Below are positions 26,180 through 34,539 of a stretch of DNA of 64,000 bases, piece by piece. Numbering within the stretch: position 1 is the first letter of the stretch; the number at the start of each line of letters is the position of its first letter. Made by a program: the position numbers and the translations under genes. This DNA comes from an uncultured Phocaeicola sp. (GTDB lineage Bacteria; Bacteroidota; Bacteroidia; Bacteroidales; Bacteroidaceae): assembly GCA_947581855.1 (NCBI GenBank), contig CANPVZ010000007.1, forward strand, positions 1-64,000, given 5' to 3'. The notes beneath the pieces are model-generated. The model was not told the origin of the DNA. It saw only the letters and a program-made list of their open reading frames with translations, and did no database searches.

Positions 26180-27748
26180 ATGCATGAACCTATAATTCAT
26201 TGGATTGATTATGTAATTGTTATACTTTCCGTTGTGTTGGCAGTAGGTATGGGCGTTTATTTTGCCCGTCGCCAGAAAAATACGGAAGCCTATTTTGCCG
26301 GAGGTGGAAATATACCGGCTTGGGCGGTGGGAATGTCTATTTTCGCCACGCTTATCAGTAGTGTCACTTTTCTGGCTTATCCGGGAGCCGCGTATGCTTC
26401 TAACTGGATATTGCTGGTACAAGGATTGATGGTGCCGATAGTGCTGGTGGCTATGATCGGAGTGATCGTTCCTTTATTCCGCAAAGTTATCAAACTAAGT
26501 ACGTATGAGTATTTCGAACGCCGTTTCGGTTTCTTTGCCCGTTTATATAGTTCATTGGCCTTTATGTTGGGTCATTTCTCTAAAATGGGTACAGTGTTCT
26601 TTCTAGTTAGTTTGGCATTGTCGGAGTTTCTGAGCTTCGATATTTATATGATTATTCTGATATTGGGTATTGCCATTATATTGCTGACGTTGCTCGGAGG
26701 TATGGAAGCCATTATCTGGATGGATGTGATTCAAGGTTTTATGCTGATCGGAGGTGGTCTGATATGCTTGGGCCTGTTGTTATTCCTTCCGGAAGGAGGC
26801 CCTTCTACAGTATTCTCCGTGGCAAAACAGTTTGATAAGATCAGTTTCGGCCCTTATGATTGGGATTTGACACAGCTTACTTTTGTAGTAATGGCTTTAA
26901 ACGGTATTTTCTATGCTATTCAGAAATATGGAACGGACCAGACCATCGTGCAACGGTATTTGGCGGCCAAAGATGACAAGAGCGCTAAAAAGGCGGCGTA
27001 TATCGGCGTGTTTATGAGTGTTCCGGTGTGGACGTTATTTATGTTTATCGGAACCGGATTGTTTGTCTTTTATCAGGTGTCGGGAAATCCCCTCCCGGAT
27101 GGTATTAAGGCGGATGCCGTATTTCCGTTCTTTATCGGAACCCAGTTGCCGGTAGGAGTAACCGGGTTGATTATTGCGGCTTTGGCGGCAGCGGCTATAT
27201 CGAGTCTCGACTCGGATATGAACTGTCTGGCAGCTATTGCCGTTCAGGATTACTACGTTCGTTTTAAACCGAAAAGTACGGATAAGCAACAGTTACGTTT
27301 CGGACGTTTGATTGTAGTGCTATCGGGTGTTGCATCGGTAGGTATTGCCATGCTTTATGTGGTATGGGGAGGAGAAGGAGTGCTTGGTGCTGTCTTTGGA
27401 CTATACGCTATATTCTCGGCCGGTATTGTCGGGCTTTTCCTTTTAGGGTTGCTCAGCCGGCGTGCCAATAAGCAAGGATTATATGTCGGTATTGCAGCAG
27501 CTATATTCTTTACAGCCTATGCCATGTTGACTTCTACGAAGTTTGATTTTGGAAACGGCAAGCAATTATTATTAGATTTAGGTTCGTGGAACTTTACCCA
27601 TCACAAATACATGTTGGGTGTTTACAGTCATATTATTGTATTTGTAGTCGGTTACTTTGCCAGCTTCTTCTTTAAAGCTCCGCTAGCCGACAAAGAACTT
27701 ACTATTTACGGATATTTGGAAAAGAAAAATAAAAAAGAAAAGAAATGA
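26180..27748 (+). CDS. Sodium:solute symporter (SSS family)
   Basis: This 522-residue inner-membrane protein has about 13 hydrophobic segments. SSS-family marks include the early YFARRQKNTEAYFAGGG stretch, the GGMEAIIWMDVIQGFML block near 173-189, and AALAAAAISSLDSDMN near 334-349, which provides sodium-site serines. It imports a solute with Na+; SSS members in sugar-acid or sialic-acid clusters carry the pathway substrate. It overlaps the Fe-ADH gene by four bases (ATGA), so the two are coupled, and this supports uptake of a compound processed by the downstream enzymes. Confidence 0.9.
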   Translation: MHEPIIHWIDYVIVILSVVLAVGMGVYFARRQKNTEAYFAGGGNIPAWAVGMSIFATLISSVTFLAYPGAAYASNWILLVQGLMVPIVLVAMIGVIVPLFRKVIKLSTYEYFERRFGFFARLYSSLAFMLGHFSKMGTVFFLVSLALSEFLSFDIYMIILILGIAIILLTLLGGMEAIIWMDVIQGFMLIGGGLICLGLLLFLPEGGPSTVFSVAKQFDKISFGPYDWDLTQLTFVVMALNGIFYAIQKYGTDQTIVQRYLAAKDDKSAKKAAYIGVFMSVPVWTLFMFIGTGLFVFYQVSGNPLPDGIKADAVFPFFIGTQLPVGVTGLIIAALAAAAISSLDSDMNCLAAIAVQDYYVRFKPKSTDKQQLRFGRLIVVLSGVASVGIAMLYVVWGGEGVLGAVFGLYAIFSAGIVGLFLLGLLSRRANKQGLYVGIAAAIFFTAYAMLTSTKFDFGNGKQLLLDLGSWNFTHHKYMLGVYSHIIVFVVGYFASFFFKAPLADKELTIYGYLEKKNKKEKK

Positions 27749-28890
27749 AAGCGATAACACTTATGCAGCCTCAGAAAATTGTTTTCGGTACAGGTTGCAC
27801 CGCACAGTTTTGTGAAGAGTATCTGAAAATGGGATTCAAGCGCTTGTTTATCCTTACGGCTCCTCCCATCGTGCCGCTTATCCGCCCGATGGTGGATAAA
27901 CTCACTGCCGAGGGTGTAAACATTGAAATCTTCGACCATATATTGGCAGAACCTTCCGTGACGGATTTTAAGAATATTCTTGAAGTGGCTCGTCATTTTA
28001 AAGCCGATAGCGTGATTGGTGTAGGCGGAGGTAGTGTGTTGGATGTGACCAAATTAGTAGCAGCGTTGATTGACAGCGACCAACAGGTGGAAGACTTGTT
28101 GGGTACGGGCTTTGTAAAGAAACGCGGATGTTGGTTTGCCTGCATGCCAACTACGGCCGGTACGGGTAGTGAAGTCTCTCCGAACGCTATTTTACTGGAT
28201 GAACGGGATAAGTTGAAAAAAGGAATTGTGAGTCCTTATCTGATAGCGGATGTGGCTTATGTGGACCCACAACTCACGGTAACCGTTCCTCCTAAGGTAA
28301 CGGCGGAAACCGGAATGGACGCTTTGACACACTGCATTGAAGCCTATACGAATAAGTTTGCCCATCCGGCAGTGGATATGTATGCATTGATGGGTATTAA
28401 GCTTATTGCGGAGAATCTGTTGCGTGCGGTAAAAGACGGACAGGATATCGAAGCACGTGAAGCCCTCTTACTAGGTAGTTTATATGGAGGCTTGTGTCTG
28501 GGACCGGTGAATACGGCAGCAGTACATGCGCTTTCTTATCCGTTGGGCGGAGAGTTCCATATTTCCCACGGTCTGTCAAACGCTATATTGTTGCCCTCGG
28601 TGATGAAATTTAACCGTAGCGCGAATTTAGAGAAGTATGCTCAAGTAGCGCTCGCTTGCGGTGCGGCGAAAGGGGTAAACGATGACGAGACCGCTCAAAA
28701 CGGTGTGGACTTCGTTACACAGCTTTCGAAAGATTGCGGAATACCGACCAAGTTAAGTGAAATTGGCATACCTCACGATGCGGTAGACCATATGGCGAAA
28801 GCGGCTATGGAAGTGCAGCGCTTGTTGAAGAACAATCCGCGTACGGTAACCGAAGCGGATGCCAAAGAGATTTACGAAAGTCTTTATTAA
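27745..28890 (+). CDS. Iron-containing alcohol dehydrogenase
   Basis: This 381-residue group III alcohol dehydrogenase has the NAD(P) loop GGGSVLD (94-100), the MPTTAGTGSEVSP block (about 134-146) and metal ligands Asp192, His196, His261 and His275 in GMDALTHCIEAY and HISHGLSNA. It interconverts an alcohol and an aldehyde or ketone. In this cluster it could oxidise a hydroxy acid, or reduce the short aldehyde released by the aldolase, as FucO does for lactaldehyde. It starts inside the symporter stop. A long imperfect hairpin separates it from the PdxA2-like gene. Confidence 0.9.
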   Translation: MKAITLMQPQKIVFGTGCTAQFCEEYLKMGFKRLFILTAPPIVPLIRPMVDKLTAEGVNIEIFDHILAEPSVTDFKNILEVARHFKADSVIGVGGGSVLDVTKLVAALIDSDQQVEDLLGTGFVKKRGCWFACMPTTAGTGSEVSPNAILLDERDKLKKGIVSPYLIADVAYVDPQLTVTVPPKVTAETGMDALTHCIEAYTNKFAHPAVDMYALMGIKLIAENLLRAVKDGQDIEAREALLLGSLYGGLCLGPVNTAAVHALSYPLGGEFHISHGLSNAILLPSVMKFNRSANLEKYAQVALACGAAKGVNDDETAQNGVDFVTQLSKDCGIPTKLSEIGIPHDAVDHMAKAAMEVQRLLKNNPRTVTEADAKEIYESLY

Positions 28891-28971
28891 TTAAAAATTG
28901 AAAGGTGAAAGTGGAATATTTCCTTAACGGAGAGTATTCCTCTTCATCTTTCATTTTTCACTTTTAATTAA
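28888..28971. repeat. Imperfect inverted repeat between Fe-ADH and pdxA2-like genes
   Basis: The left arm contains TTAATTAAAAATTGAAAG and GTGAAAGTGGAATA; the right arm contains TATTCCTCTTCATCTTTC and CACTTTTAATTAA. The arms meet around a short loop near 28920-28936. It could act as an attenuator or an RNA-processing site within the operon. It also resembles the inverted repeat at 51185-51265 in its TTGAAAG arm. Confidence 0.6.
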
Positions 28972-28978
28972 ATATAAA

Positions 28979-30025
28979 ATGAATCTTCCTATATTAGCAA
29001 TAACAATGGGCGATCCTGCCGGTATCGGACCGGAAATCGTAGTGCGCGCCCTGAATCATAAAGAGACATATGCTCAATGCCGTCCGTTGGTAACCGGCGA
29101 TGCAGCAGTGATGGAACAGGCTGTAAAGGTGTTGGGACTCCCTTTAACCGTACATGCTATAGATAAGGTGGCGGATGCTAAGTTTGAATATGGTTGCATC
29201 GATGTATTCGACCTGAAGTGTGTAGATATGAATACTTTCGAATACGGTAAGGTATCGGCGCAATGCGGAAACGCTGCATTTGTTTCCATTAAGAAAGCGA
29301 TAGAGCTGGCTATGGCAGATGAAGTAGATGGTACGGTGACGGCTCCTTTGAATAAGGAAGCCTTGAATCTGGCCGGACATCACTTTGATGGCCATACTGA
29401 AATTTATGCCACTTTTACCAATACAAAGAAATATGCCATGTTATTGGCTGATGAATTTTTACGTGTCATTCATGTTTCCACACACGTATCGTTACGCGAA
29501 GCATGCGACCGGGTGAAAAAGGACCGTATCATTGAGGTAACGGAATTAATCAACGATGCTTGCGTACAGTTCGGCATAGAACATCCTCGTATCGGCATTG
29601 CAGGTTTAAATCCCCATTCCAGCGATAACGGCTTGTTTGGTTGGGAAGAGCAGAAAGAAATTATTCCCGCCGTGAATGAACTGAAGGATAGAGGTTTCAA
29701 TGTGGTGGGACCTGTGCCGCCTGATACGTTATTTGCGAAAGCGAAGTGCGGACAGTTTGACGGTTGTGTAGCTATGTATCATGACCAGGGACATATTCCG
29801 TTTAAAGTGGTAGGTTTTAACTGGAACAAAGAAACCGGTAAGATGGATAGCGTGAAAGGGGTGAACATTACGCTTGGCTTGCCTATTATCCGTGTATCGG
29901 TAGATCATGGAACAGCTTTCGATGTGGCGGGCAAAGGTGTAGCGAGCGAGGACGCTATGATGCTTTCTATCGATTATGCTACCCGGATGGCAATTAGCCG
30001 TATGAATAACAGAAATAAACAGTAA
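28979..30025 (+). CDS. PdxA/PdxA2-family 4-phospho-hydroxyacid dehydrogenase
   Basis: This 348-residue NAD-dependent enzyme has the PdxA motifs TMGDPAGIGPE (about 9-19), FDGHTEIYA (metal and phosphate site), MYHDQGHIPFKV and VSVDHGTAFDVAGKG. True PdxA works in vitamin B6 synthesis next to pdxJ. Here it directly precedes a DUF1537 kinase by 12 bases, which is the known pairing of PdxA2 in four-carbon acid-sugar breakdown: the kinase phosphorylates D-threonate, L-threonate or D-erythronate and the dehydrogenase oxidises and decarboxylates it to dihydroxyacetone phosphate. A role in B6 synthesis is the alternative, less likely given the neighbours. Confidence 0.88.
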   Translation: MNLPILAITMGDPAGIGPEIVVRALNHKETYAQCRPLVTGDAAVMEQAVKVLGLPLTVHAIDKVADAKFEYGCIDVFDLKCVDMNTFEYGKVSAQCGNAAFVSIKKAIELAMADEVDGTVTAPLNKEALNLAGHHFDGHTEIYATFTNTKKYAMLLADEFLRVIHVSTHVSLREACDRVKKDRIIEVTELINDACVQFGIEHPRIGIAGLNPHSSDNGLFGWEEQKEIIPAVNELKDRGFNVVGPVPPDTLFAKAKCGQFDGCVAMYHDQGHIPFKVVGFNWNKETGKMDSVKGVNITLGLPIIRVSVDHGTAFDVAGKGVASEDAMMLSIDYATRMAISRMNNRNKQ

Positions 30026-30037
30026 ATCCGCTTCAAC

Positions 30038-31201
30038 ATGATTGCAGTGATTGCAGATGATATAACCGGTGCCGCCGAAATGGCCGGCATCGGTTTTCGT
30101 TATGGTCTTCGTACCAGTCTCGTAACAGAGGTTAGTGGAGCCTTACCCTATTGCGATATATTGGTTGTTGCTACCGATACCCGTTCTATGGCTGAAGAAG
30201 AGGCCGTAGCAGAGACTCGTCGTGTTGTGCGTCGGCTATGGGATGCCGGTGTGCGTAAATTTTTCAAGAAAACTGATTCGGCATTGCGTGGACACGTTGT
30301 GCCCGAACTTATTGTCTTATTGGAAGAACTACCTTATACCCGTGTAGTTTATTTGCCGCAGAATCCCTCTAAAGGACGCGTTATAAAAGAGGGTGTATAT
30401 TATATAAACGGTAAACCGCTTCATGAAACCTCATTCGCGTTCGACCCGGAGTTTCCCGCAACTACCTCCGTTGTTACGGAACGTTTGCCCGGCATACAAA
30501 GATTAGAGGGAACCATTCTTTTTCCCGATTTTAAACCGAAGAAGGGGGAATTACCTATTTATGTAGCCGATGCTTTTAGTGAATCGGAAATCTCGCTTCA
30601 TCTTTCCGAGTGGATTCATCCGGATGTGTTGTTTGCCGGAGCGGCAGATCTATTTACAAGCTATATAAAGTTGGGCAGCCTCCGTCAAGATTCCGATGAC
30701 TTTTCCTTGTCTGCACCTTTCAAGGGGTTGCAGTCGGAACGTGCTTTGATCGTTTGCGGCAGCACACAAAGCAAATCGCTTTCCGAAGAAACATATATCA
30801 AGAAACATGCTATTCCTGTAGTGCAAATGCCTGAGGACGTTTTTGAAGGAATTGCACCGGCCCTGCAATGGAGTGAGCAGTTGAAGACTGTGTACCAATA
30901 TTCTCATTCGATGGTTCTTACTATCGGATATCCATCGAAAGGTGGAAAAGACTTCGCCCTTCGTTTGCGGACGACTTTATCGGAGGTGGTGGCTGCGTTG
31001 GTGGCAGAATCCTGTCCTGCAGAAGTGGTGATAGAAGGAGGGGCAACGGCTTTTGCTATTCTGAAAGCCTTAGGTTGGAAGAGTTTCCGTTTGACGGACG
31101 AAGTAGCTCCAGGGGTAGTGCGCATGCGACGGGAAGAGGTGTCTGATGTATGTGTAACTTTGAAGCCGGGAAGTTATCCGTGGGGAGACTTGTTTTGTTG
31201 A
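30038..31201 (+). CDS. Four-carbon acid-sugar kinase (DUF1537 family)
   Basis: This 387-residue kinase has the N-terminal substrate domain starting IADDITGAAEMAG (about 4-16) with the conserved DD-TG. The C-terminal nucleotide domain contains VVIEGGATAFAILKALGW (about 330-347) and DEVAPGVVRMR. Family members (DtnK, LtnK, OtnK) phosphorylate four-carbon acid sugars at C4, using ATP. It follows the PdxA2-like gene by 12 bases and ends the cluster. It is somewhat shorter than typical members of about 420 residues. The substrate cannot be read from the sequence; the aldolase upstream suggests a starting compound longer than four carbons or a branched route. Confidence 0.9.
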   Translation: MIAVIADDITGAAEMAGIGFRYGLRTSLVTEVSGALPYCDILVVATDTRSMAEEEAVAETRRVVRRLWDAGVRKFFKKTDSALRGHVVPELIVLLEELPYTRVVYLPQNPSKGRVIKEGVYYINGKPLHETSFAFDPEFPATTSVVTERLPGIQRLEGTILFPDFKPKKGELPIYVADAFSESEISLHLSEWIHPDVLFAGAADLFTSYIKLGSLRQDSDDFSLSAPFKGLQSERALIVCGSTQSKSLSEETYIKKHAIPVVQMPEDVFEGIAPALQWSEQLKTVYQYSHSMVLTIGYPSKGGKDFALRLRTTLSEVVAALVAESCPAEVVIEGGATAFAILKALGWKSFRLTDEVAPGVVRMRREEVSDVCVTLKPGSYPWGDLFC

Positions 31202-31236
31202 AAGAAGGGTTTATCCGAAACATCGAAAGGAAGCCG

Positions 31237-31302
31237 GTGACGTGTTTGGCGGTGAAGAGTGACGTATTTAGGGATGAAAAGTGACATGTTTGGTGGATGT
31301 AT
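31237..31302. repeat. Three tandem 22-base repeats
   Basis: GTGACGTGTTTGG, GTGACGTATTTAGG and GTGACATGTTTGG begin at 31237, 31259 and 31281, exactly 22 bases apart, and the rest of each unit is also similar. The phasing is about two helical turns. Confidence 0.8.
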
Positions 31303-31609
31303 CCGCCATGTTAACGGCAGATGAAGTCGTAGGCCTGTCACTCTTCAAGCCGTAGGCCTACGGCTACCCCAAGCCATAGGCTTGCGGCTCTACATTAGAT
31401 AGGCCTATGCAATGATGCCGGCCTAACCTGTGTAACAACATTGGTCTGACTTGTGCAATATTACTTCAGTTGGTTCCTACCATTTTTTTATTTCCCTGTC
31501 TTTTTATTACGGCGGGTGGGCTGGTATGTGGTCTGCCGTAATTTGCCGAACTGTTGCTTGAATTATTCGGCCATAGGTTTGCTGTGACTAGTGGCCGTTG
31601 ACGGCCCTC

Positions 31610-31678
31610 CGTAACGCACACGGGTACGCACTTTCCGCTCGATTCCTGTGATAAGGCGGAGAGTACGTACCCGTTACG
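31610..31678. terminator. Long hairpin near the 3' end of the S9 peptidase gene
   Basis: CGTAACG...ACGGGTACG with further pairing on the left (from 31610) matches GAGTACGTACCCGTTACG on the right (ending 31678), with small internal mismatches. It lies 25 bases after the S9 peptidase stop and probably ends that transcript. The run of T expected of a simple terminator is not seen. Confidence 0.55.
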
Positions 31679-31702
31679 AAATGGGATATTCAGTCTATCT
31701 GT

Positions 31703-34156
31703 TTATTTCATCCACGGAATATCTATAAAAGTCTCTTTCTTTCCCAACAAGTGTTCGGAGAAATAATCAACCAAGCGCCAGTAGAAGTATTCGTTCATAT
31801 CGCCGAATCCATGACGCTGTTGCGGAAGAATCAGCATATCGAAACGTTTTCCGGAACGAATCAGGGCTTCGGCTACCCGCAGGCTGTTACCCGGATGTAC
31901 ATTGTTGTCGATGTCACCGTGCACCAGCATCAGATGTCCTTTCAAGCGGCTGGCTATGGCCGGATTGGTTTCGATGCGATAAACGAATGTAGTGTCGCCT
32001 TTTTCACTTACTGTTTCTTTTACTCCGTGGTGTGTTTCACTCCACCAACGGTTGTAGATGTTATTATCATGATTGCCCGCGCAGGAGACGGCTACTTTAA
32101 AGAAGTCAGGATATTGTAGGATTGCGGCGGTTGACATAAAACCTCCGCCGGAGTGTCCGTGAATACCCACCTTATTGATATCGATAAACTTATATTTGTT
32201 GGCTAATTGGATGATGGCTGCCCGTTGATCGGCCAATCCGTAATCGCGCAAGTTGCCGTAACCGTAATTGTGATACCATTTGGAACGGTCGGGGTGGCCG
32301 CCGCGGTTACCTACGCTGATCACAATAAAGCCGGCTTGCGCCAAACGGTCGGTACGTATGTTCATGCGGGTAAACGGGTAATAGGTAGCTTCCACCTGAG
32401 GTCCGGGATAGACGTAGTCGATAATCGGGTACACTTTGGTTGAGTCGAAATCGTAGGGTTTGTACATTACTCCATATAAATCGGTCACGCCGTCATCGGC
32501 TTTCACTTTGAACGGCTCGGGGAACCGATAACCCGCAGCAAACAGTTGTGAGAAGTCGCTCTCCTCCAGATCCATTATTTTGTTACCCGAGTTATCGAAT
32601 AAAGCGGTGCGTGGAACCGTATTTATGCGGGAGAAGTTGTCAACGAAGTAACGGCAGTTATCGTCAACAAACGGTTCGTGGAAGAAATCTCCGTGAGTAA
32701 GCTCTTTCAGTCCGCTGCCATCGAAGTTCACCCGGTAGAGATGTTGGTAATAAGGATTCCAGGTATCCTCTTTCGGTTTGTTTTTGCTTGTGGCGTCCGT
32801 TCTCTTTTTCCCGTTGGCTGTAAAATAGATAGTGCGTGCTTTCTCGTCTACTTTCAGAATGTTCTGTACATGCCAGTCGCCTTTGGTGATAGCGTTTTTC
32901 AGCTTACCGTTACCATCGTATAAATAAAGGTGCGCCCATCCGTTGCGTTCGCTCCAATGGATGAGTTCTTTACCGTTGCCCGCTACTGCCAGTGGACGTG
33001 TTTCAATGTAAGTGTTCATCCGTTCTTCGATGAGTGGGCGGATGGAATCTTGTCCAATCTCGTACTTACAGATATCTACGCGATGAAGGTCGCGGCTGTA
33101 ACGGTTTACAAAGAATCCGTTCTCATCTCCTTGCCATACGGTAGACAGTTCACGGCGGTCGCGGTCTTTCTGTAAGTGCGGTCGGGCTGCCAGTTGTAAA
33201 GTCTGGTCTTTGAAAGCGGCAGTTTTGATTTCCTTGTAGCTGTTATCGTCCGTGTTAAAGATAAACAGATGCTCTTGAGGCGCTTCTTTCTCACCGGGCA
33301 TTTGGTATTTATATGTTTCGAGGGTAGGGCGCGGACGTGCCATGGAATTGATAACCCAAAGCTCTTTTACGTTGCGGCTGTCGGTTACGGTTACGGCAAA
33401 GTGTTTGGAGTCCGGCGACCATATGATATTTTCGCTACGGCGTTTCCCATTACATAATGTATCTGTATTGAGTGTGCTGTACGGTTGTCCGAAGCCGAAG
33501 TCTTTCACACCGAATTTCGTTAGTTGAGTTTCAACAATCGTACTGTCTTTTTCGTCCTTCTTGGCCTTCTCGTAATCGGCGCGCGACATACGGTATAAAT
33601 TTAGATCCTTTGCATAAACCACTGTTTGTCCGTCGGGCGAGATAGACGCCCATAAAGGATATTTCTCCGGTTCGTCCTGTTCCAGTAGTGTCAGTTTGCG
33701 CGAATCGGGATTATAAGAGAAATAAAAGATTTCTTTCCCTTTCTTTTTCTTTCCTTTCTTGTCTTTCTTTTTAGTGTCCTGCGAAGAGATTACCCGGAAG
33801 GTAAACGTTCCGTCTTCCATGGCTCTTAACGATTGAATGGGCAGTTGTTCGGCAATATAAGGGTCTTTGACAATTTCCGTTAATTGGGCGGCCAGTTCCA
33901 CTTGATCGAATAGCGGACGTTTGGTACGAATGGTGGCATCTACCAAATACCAGGTAGTGCCTTCCCCGGTTTTGTAACTATACCAGAAGCGGTCGCCTTT
34001 GGGAGTCCAGTGTGGATCGATAGAGGTGGAAAACAACATGTTTTTCAGTTTTTCGGCGGTGAAACGCCTTGCTTGTGTGTAACCCGGGAGCATTTCTTGT
34101 GCGGAAGAAGTTGCAACAAAGCTGCTCATAAGGAGTACAAAGAGTAGTTTTTTCAT
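31703..34156 (-). CDS. S9 family prolyl peptidase (dipeptidyl-peptidase IV type), secreted
   Basis: The preferred start at 34156 gives 817 residues beginning with a signal peptide (MKKLLFVLLMSSFVATSSAQ); an ATG 48 bases earlier would bury it. An N-terminal beta-propeller (about 30-530) is followed by an alpha/beta hydrolase domain. The catalytic triad is Ser669 in GHSGGG, Asp750 in HGDIDNNVH and His782 in QQRHGFGD. It should cut dipeptides or tripeptides ending in proline from peptides in the periplasm. A lysine-rich insert (KKDKKGKKKKGK) within the propeller is notable. A -7 like element (34182-34189, minus strand) lies just upstream. Confidence 0.93.
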   Translation of the reverse strand: MKKLLFVLLMSSFVATSSAQEMLPGYTQARRFTAEKLKNMLFSTSIDPHWTPKGDRFWYSYKTGEGTTWYLVDATIRTKRPLFDQVELAAQLTEIVKDPYIAEQLPIQSLRAMEDGTFTFRVISSQDTKKKDKKGKKKKGKEIFYFSYNPDSRKLTLLEQDEPEKYPLWASISPDGQTVVYAKDLNLYRMSRADYEKAKKDEKDSTIVETQLTKFGVKDFGFGQPYSTLNTDTLCNGKRRSENIIWSPDSKHFAVTVTDSRNVKELWVINSMARPRPTLETYKYQMPGEKEAPQEHLFIFNTDDNSYKEIKTAAFKDQTLQLAARPHLQKDRDRRELSTVWQGDENGFFVNRYSRDLHRVDICKYEIGQDSIRPLIEERMNTYIETRPLAVAGNGKELIHWSERNGWAHLYLYDGNGKLKNAITKGDWHVQNILKVDEKARTIYFTANGKKRTDATSKNKPKEDTWNPYYQHLYRVNFDGSGLKELTHGDFFHEPFVDDNCRYFVDNFSRINTVPRTALFDNSGNKIMDLEESDFSQLFAAGYRFPEPFKVKADDGVTDLYGVMYKPYDFDSTKVYPIIDYVYPGPQVEATYYPFTRMNIRTDRLAQAGFIVISVGNRGGHPDRSKWYHNYGYGNLRDYGLADQRAAIIQLANKYKFIDINKVGIHGHSGGGFMSTAAILQYPDFFKVAVSCAGNHDNNIYNRWWSETHHGVKETVSEKGDTTFVYRIETNPAIASRLKGHLMLVHGDIDNNVHPGNSLRVAEALIRSGKRFDMLILPQQRHGFGDMNEYFYWRLVDYFSEHLLGKKETFIDIPWMK

Positions 34157-34426
34157 TATTTTATAAGGTTTTGATTTGTTGCAAATATAATGCTTACTAA
34201 TCAAAACTACTTCAATTCTGTTAAATAAATTATCGTTTTTTTCCTTAATCTCGATGTTTGATATAATGTAAATCGGTACACTGGAAAGATATATCAGAGG
34301 GAAAGATGATAATCAGTTTTATATTTCGTATGGAATTGTTTCATGATACCTGGAAGTTAGGGTTAAATTAGGAAGCCGTAAGGAGACGTTTATAACTTTC
34401 GGTTATTCTCCATAAAAAAATAACAA

Positions 34427-34457
34427 TTGTGAATATAGTAGTAAAGTTTTATCTTTG
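34427..34457 (+). promoter_or_regulatory. Promoter of the YeiH-family gene
   Basis: TTG (34427-34429), a 20-base spacer and TATCTTTG (34450-34457) fit the Bacteroidales pattern. The ATG is 82 bases downstream, leaving a leader of about 75 bases. The rest of the divergent gap 34157-34539 shows nothing else. Confidence 0.7.
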
Positions 34458-34539
34458 CCGGCGATTTGTAAAACCGGATAAGGAGAATCCGGCATGAATG
34501 TCTTGAATATAAACCATTAGAATAAAATAAGATCAGACT

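Larger units (their letters stand above)
31202..31702. other. Repeat-rich intergenic region between convergent genes
   Basis: No gene is seen in these 501 bases. They hold a three-copy 22-base tandem repeat (31237-31302), a perfect 16-base palindrome GCCGTAGGCCTACGGC (31349-31364), and a second short palindrome AAGCCATAGGCTT (31371-31383). Perfect 11-base inverted copies of TGAAGAGTGAC lie at 31253-31263 and 31337-31347. A long hairpin occupies 31610-31678. The region separates the convergent kinase and S9 peptidase genes. Confidence 0.8.

Noticed and set aside
28979-30025. Vitamin B6 synthesis role of the PdxA-like protein
   Set aside because: No pdxJ is adjacent, and the DUF1537 kinase 12 bases downstream points to the PdxA2 catabolic role instead.
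31237-31302. CRISPR array
   Set aside because: The 22-base units are contiguous without unique spacers, and no cas genes are near.
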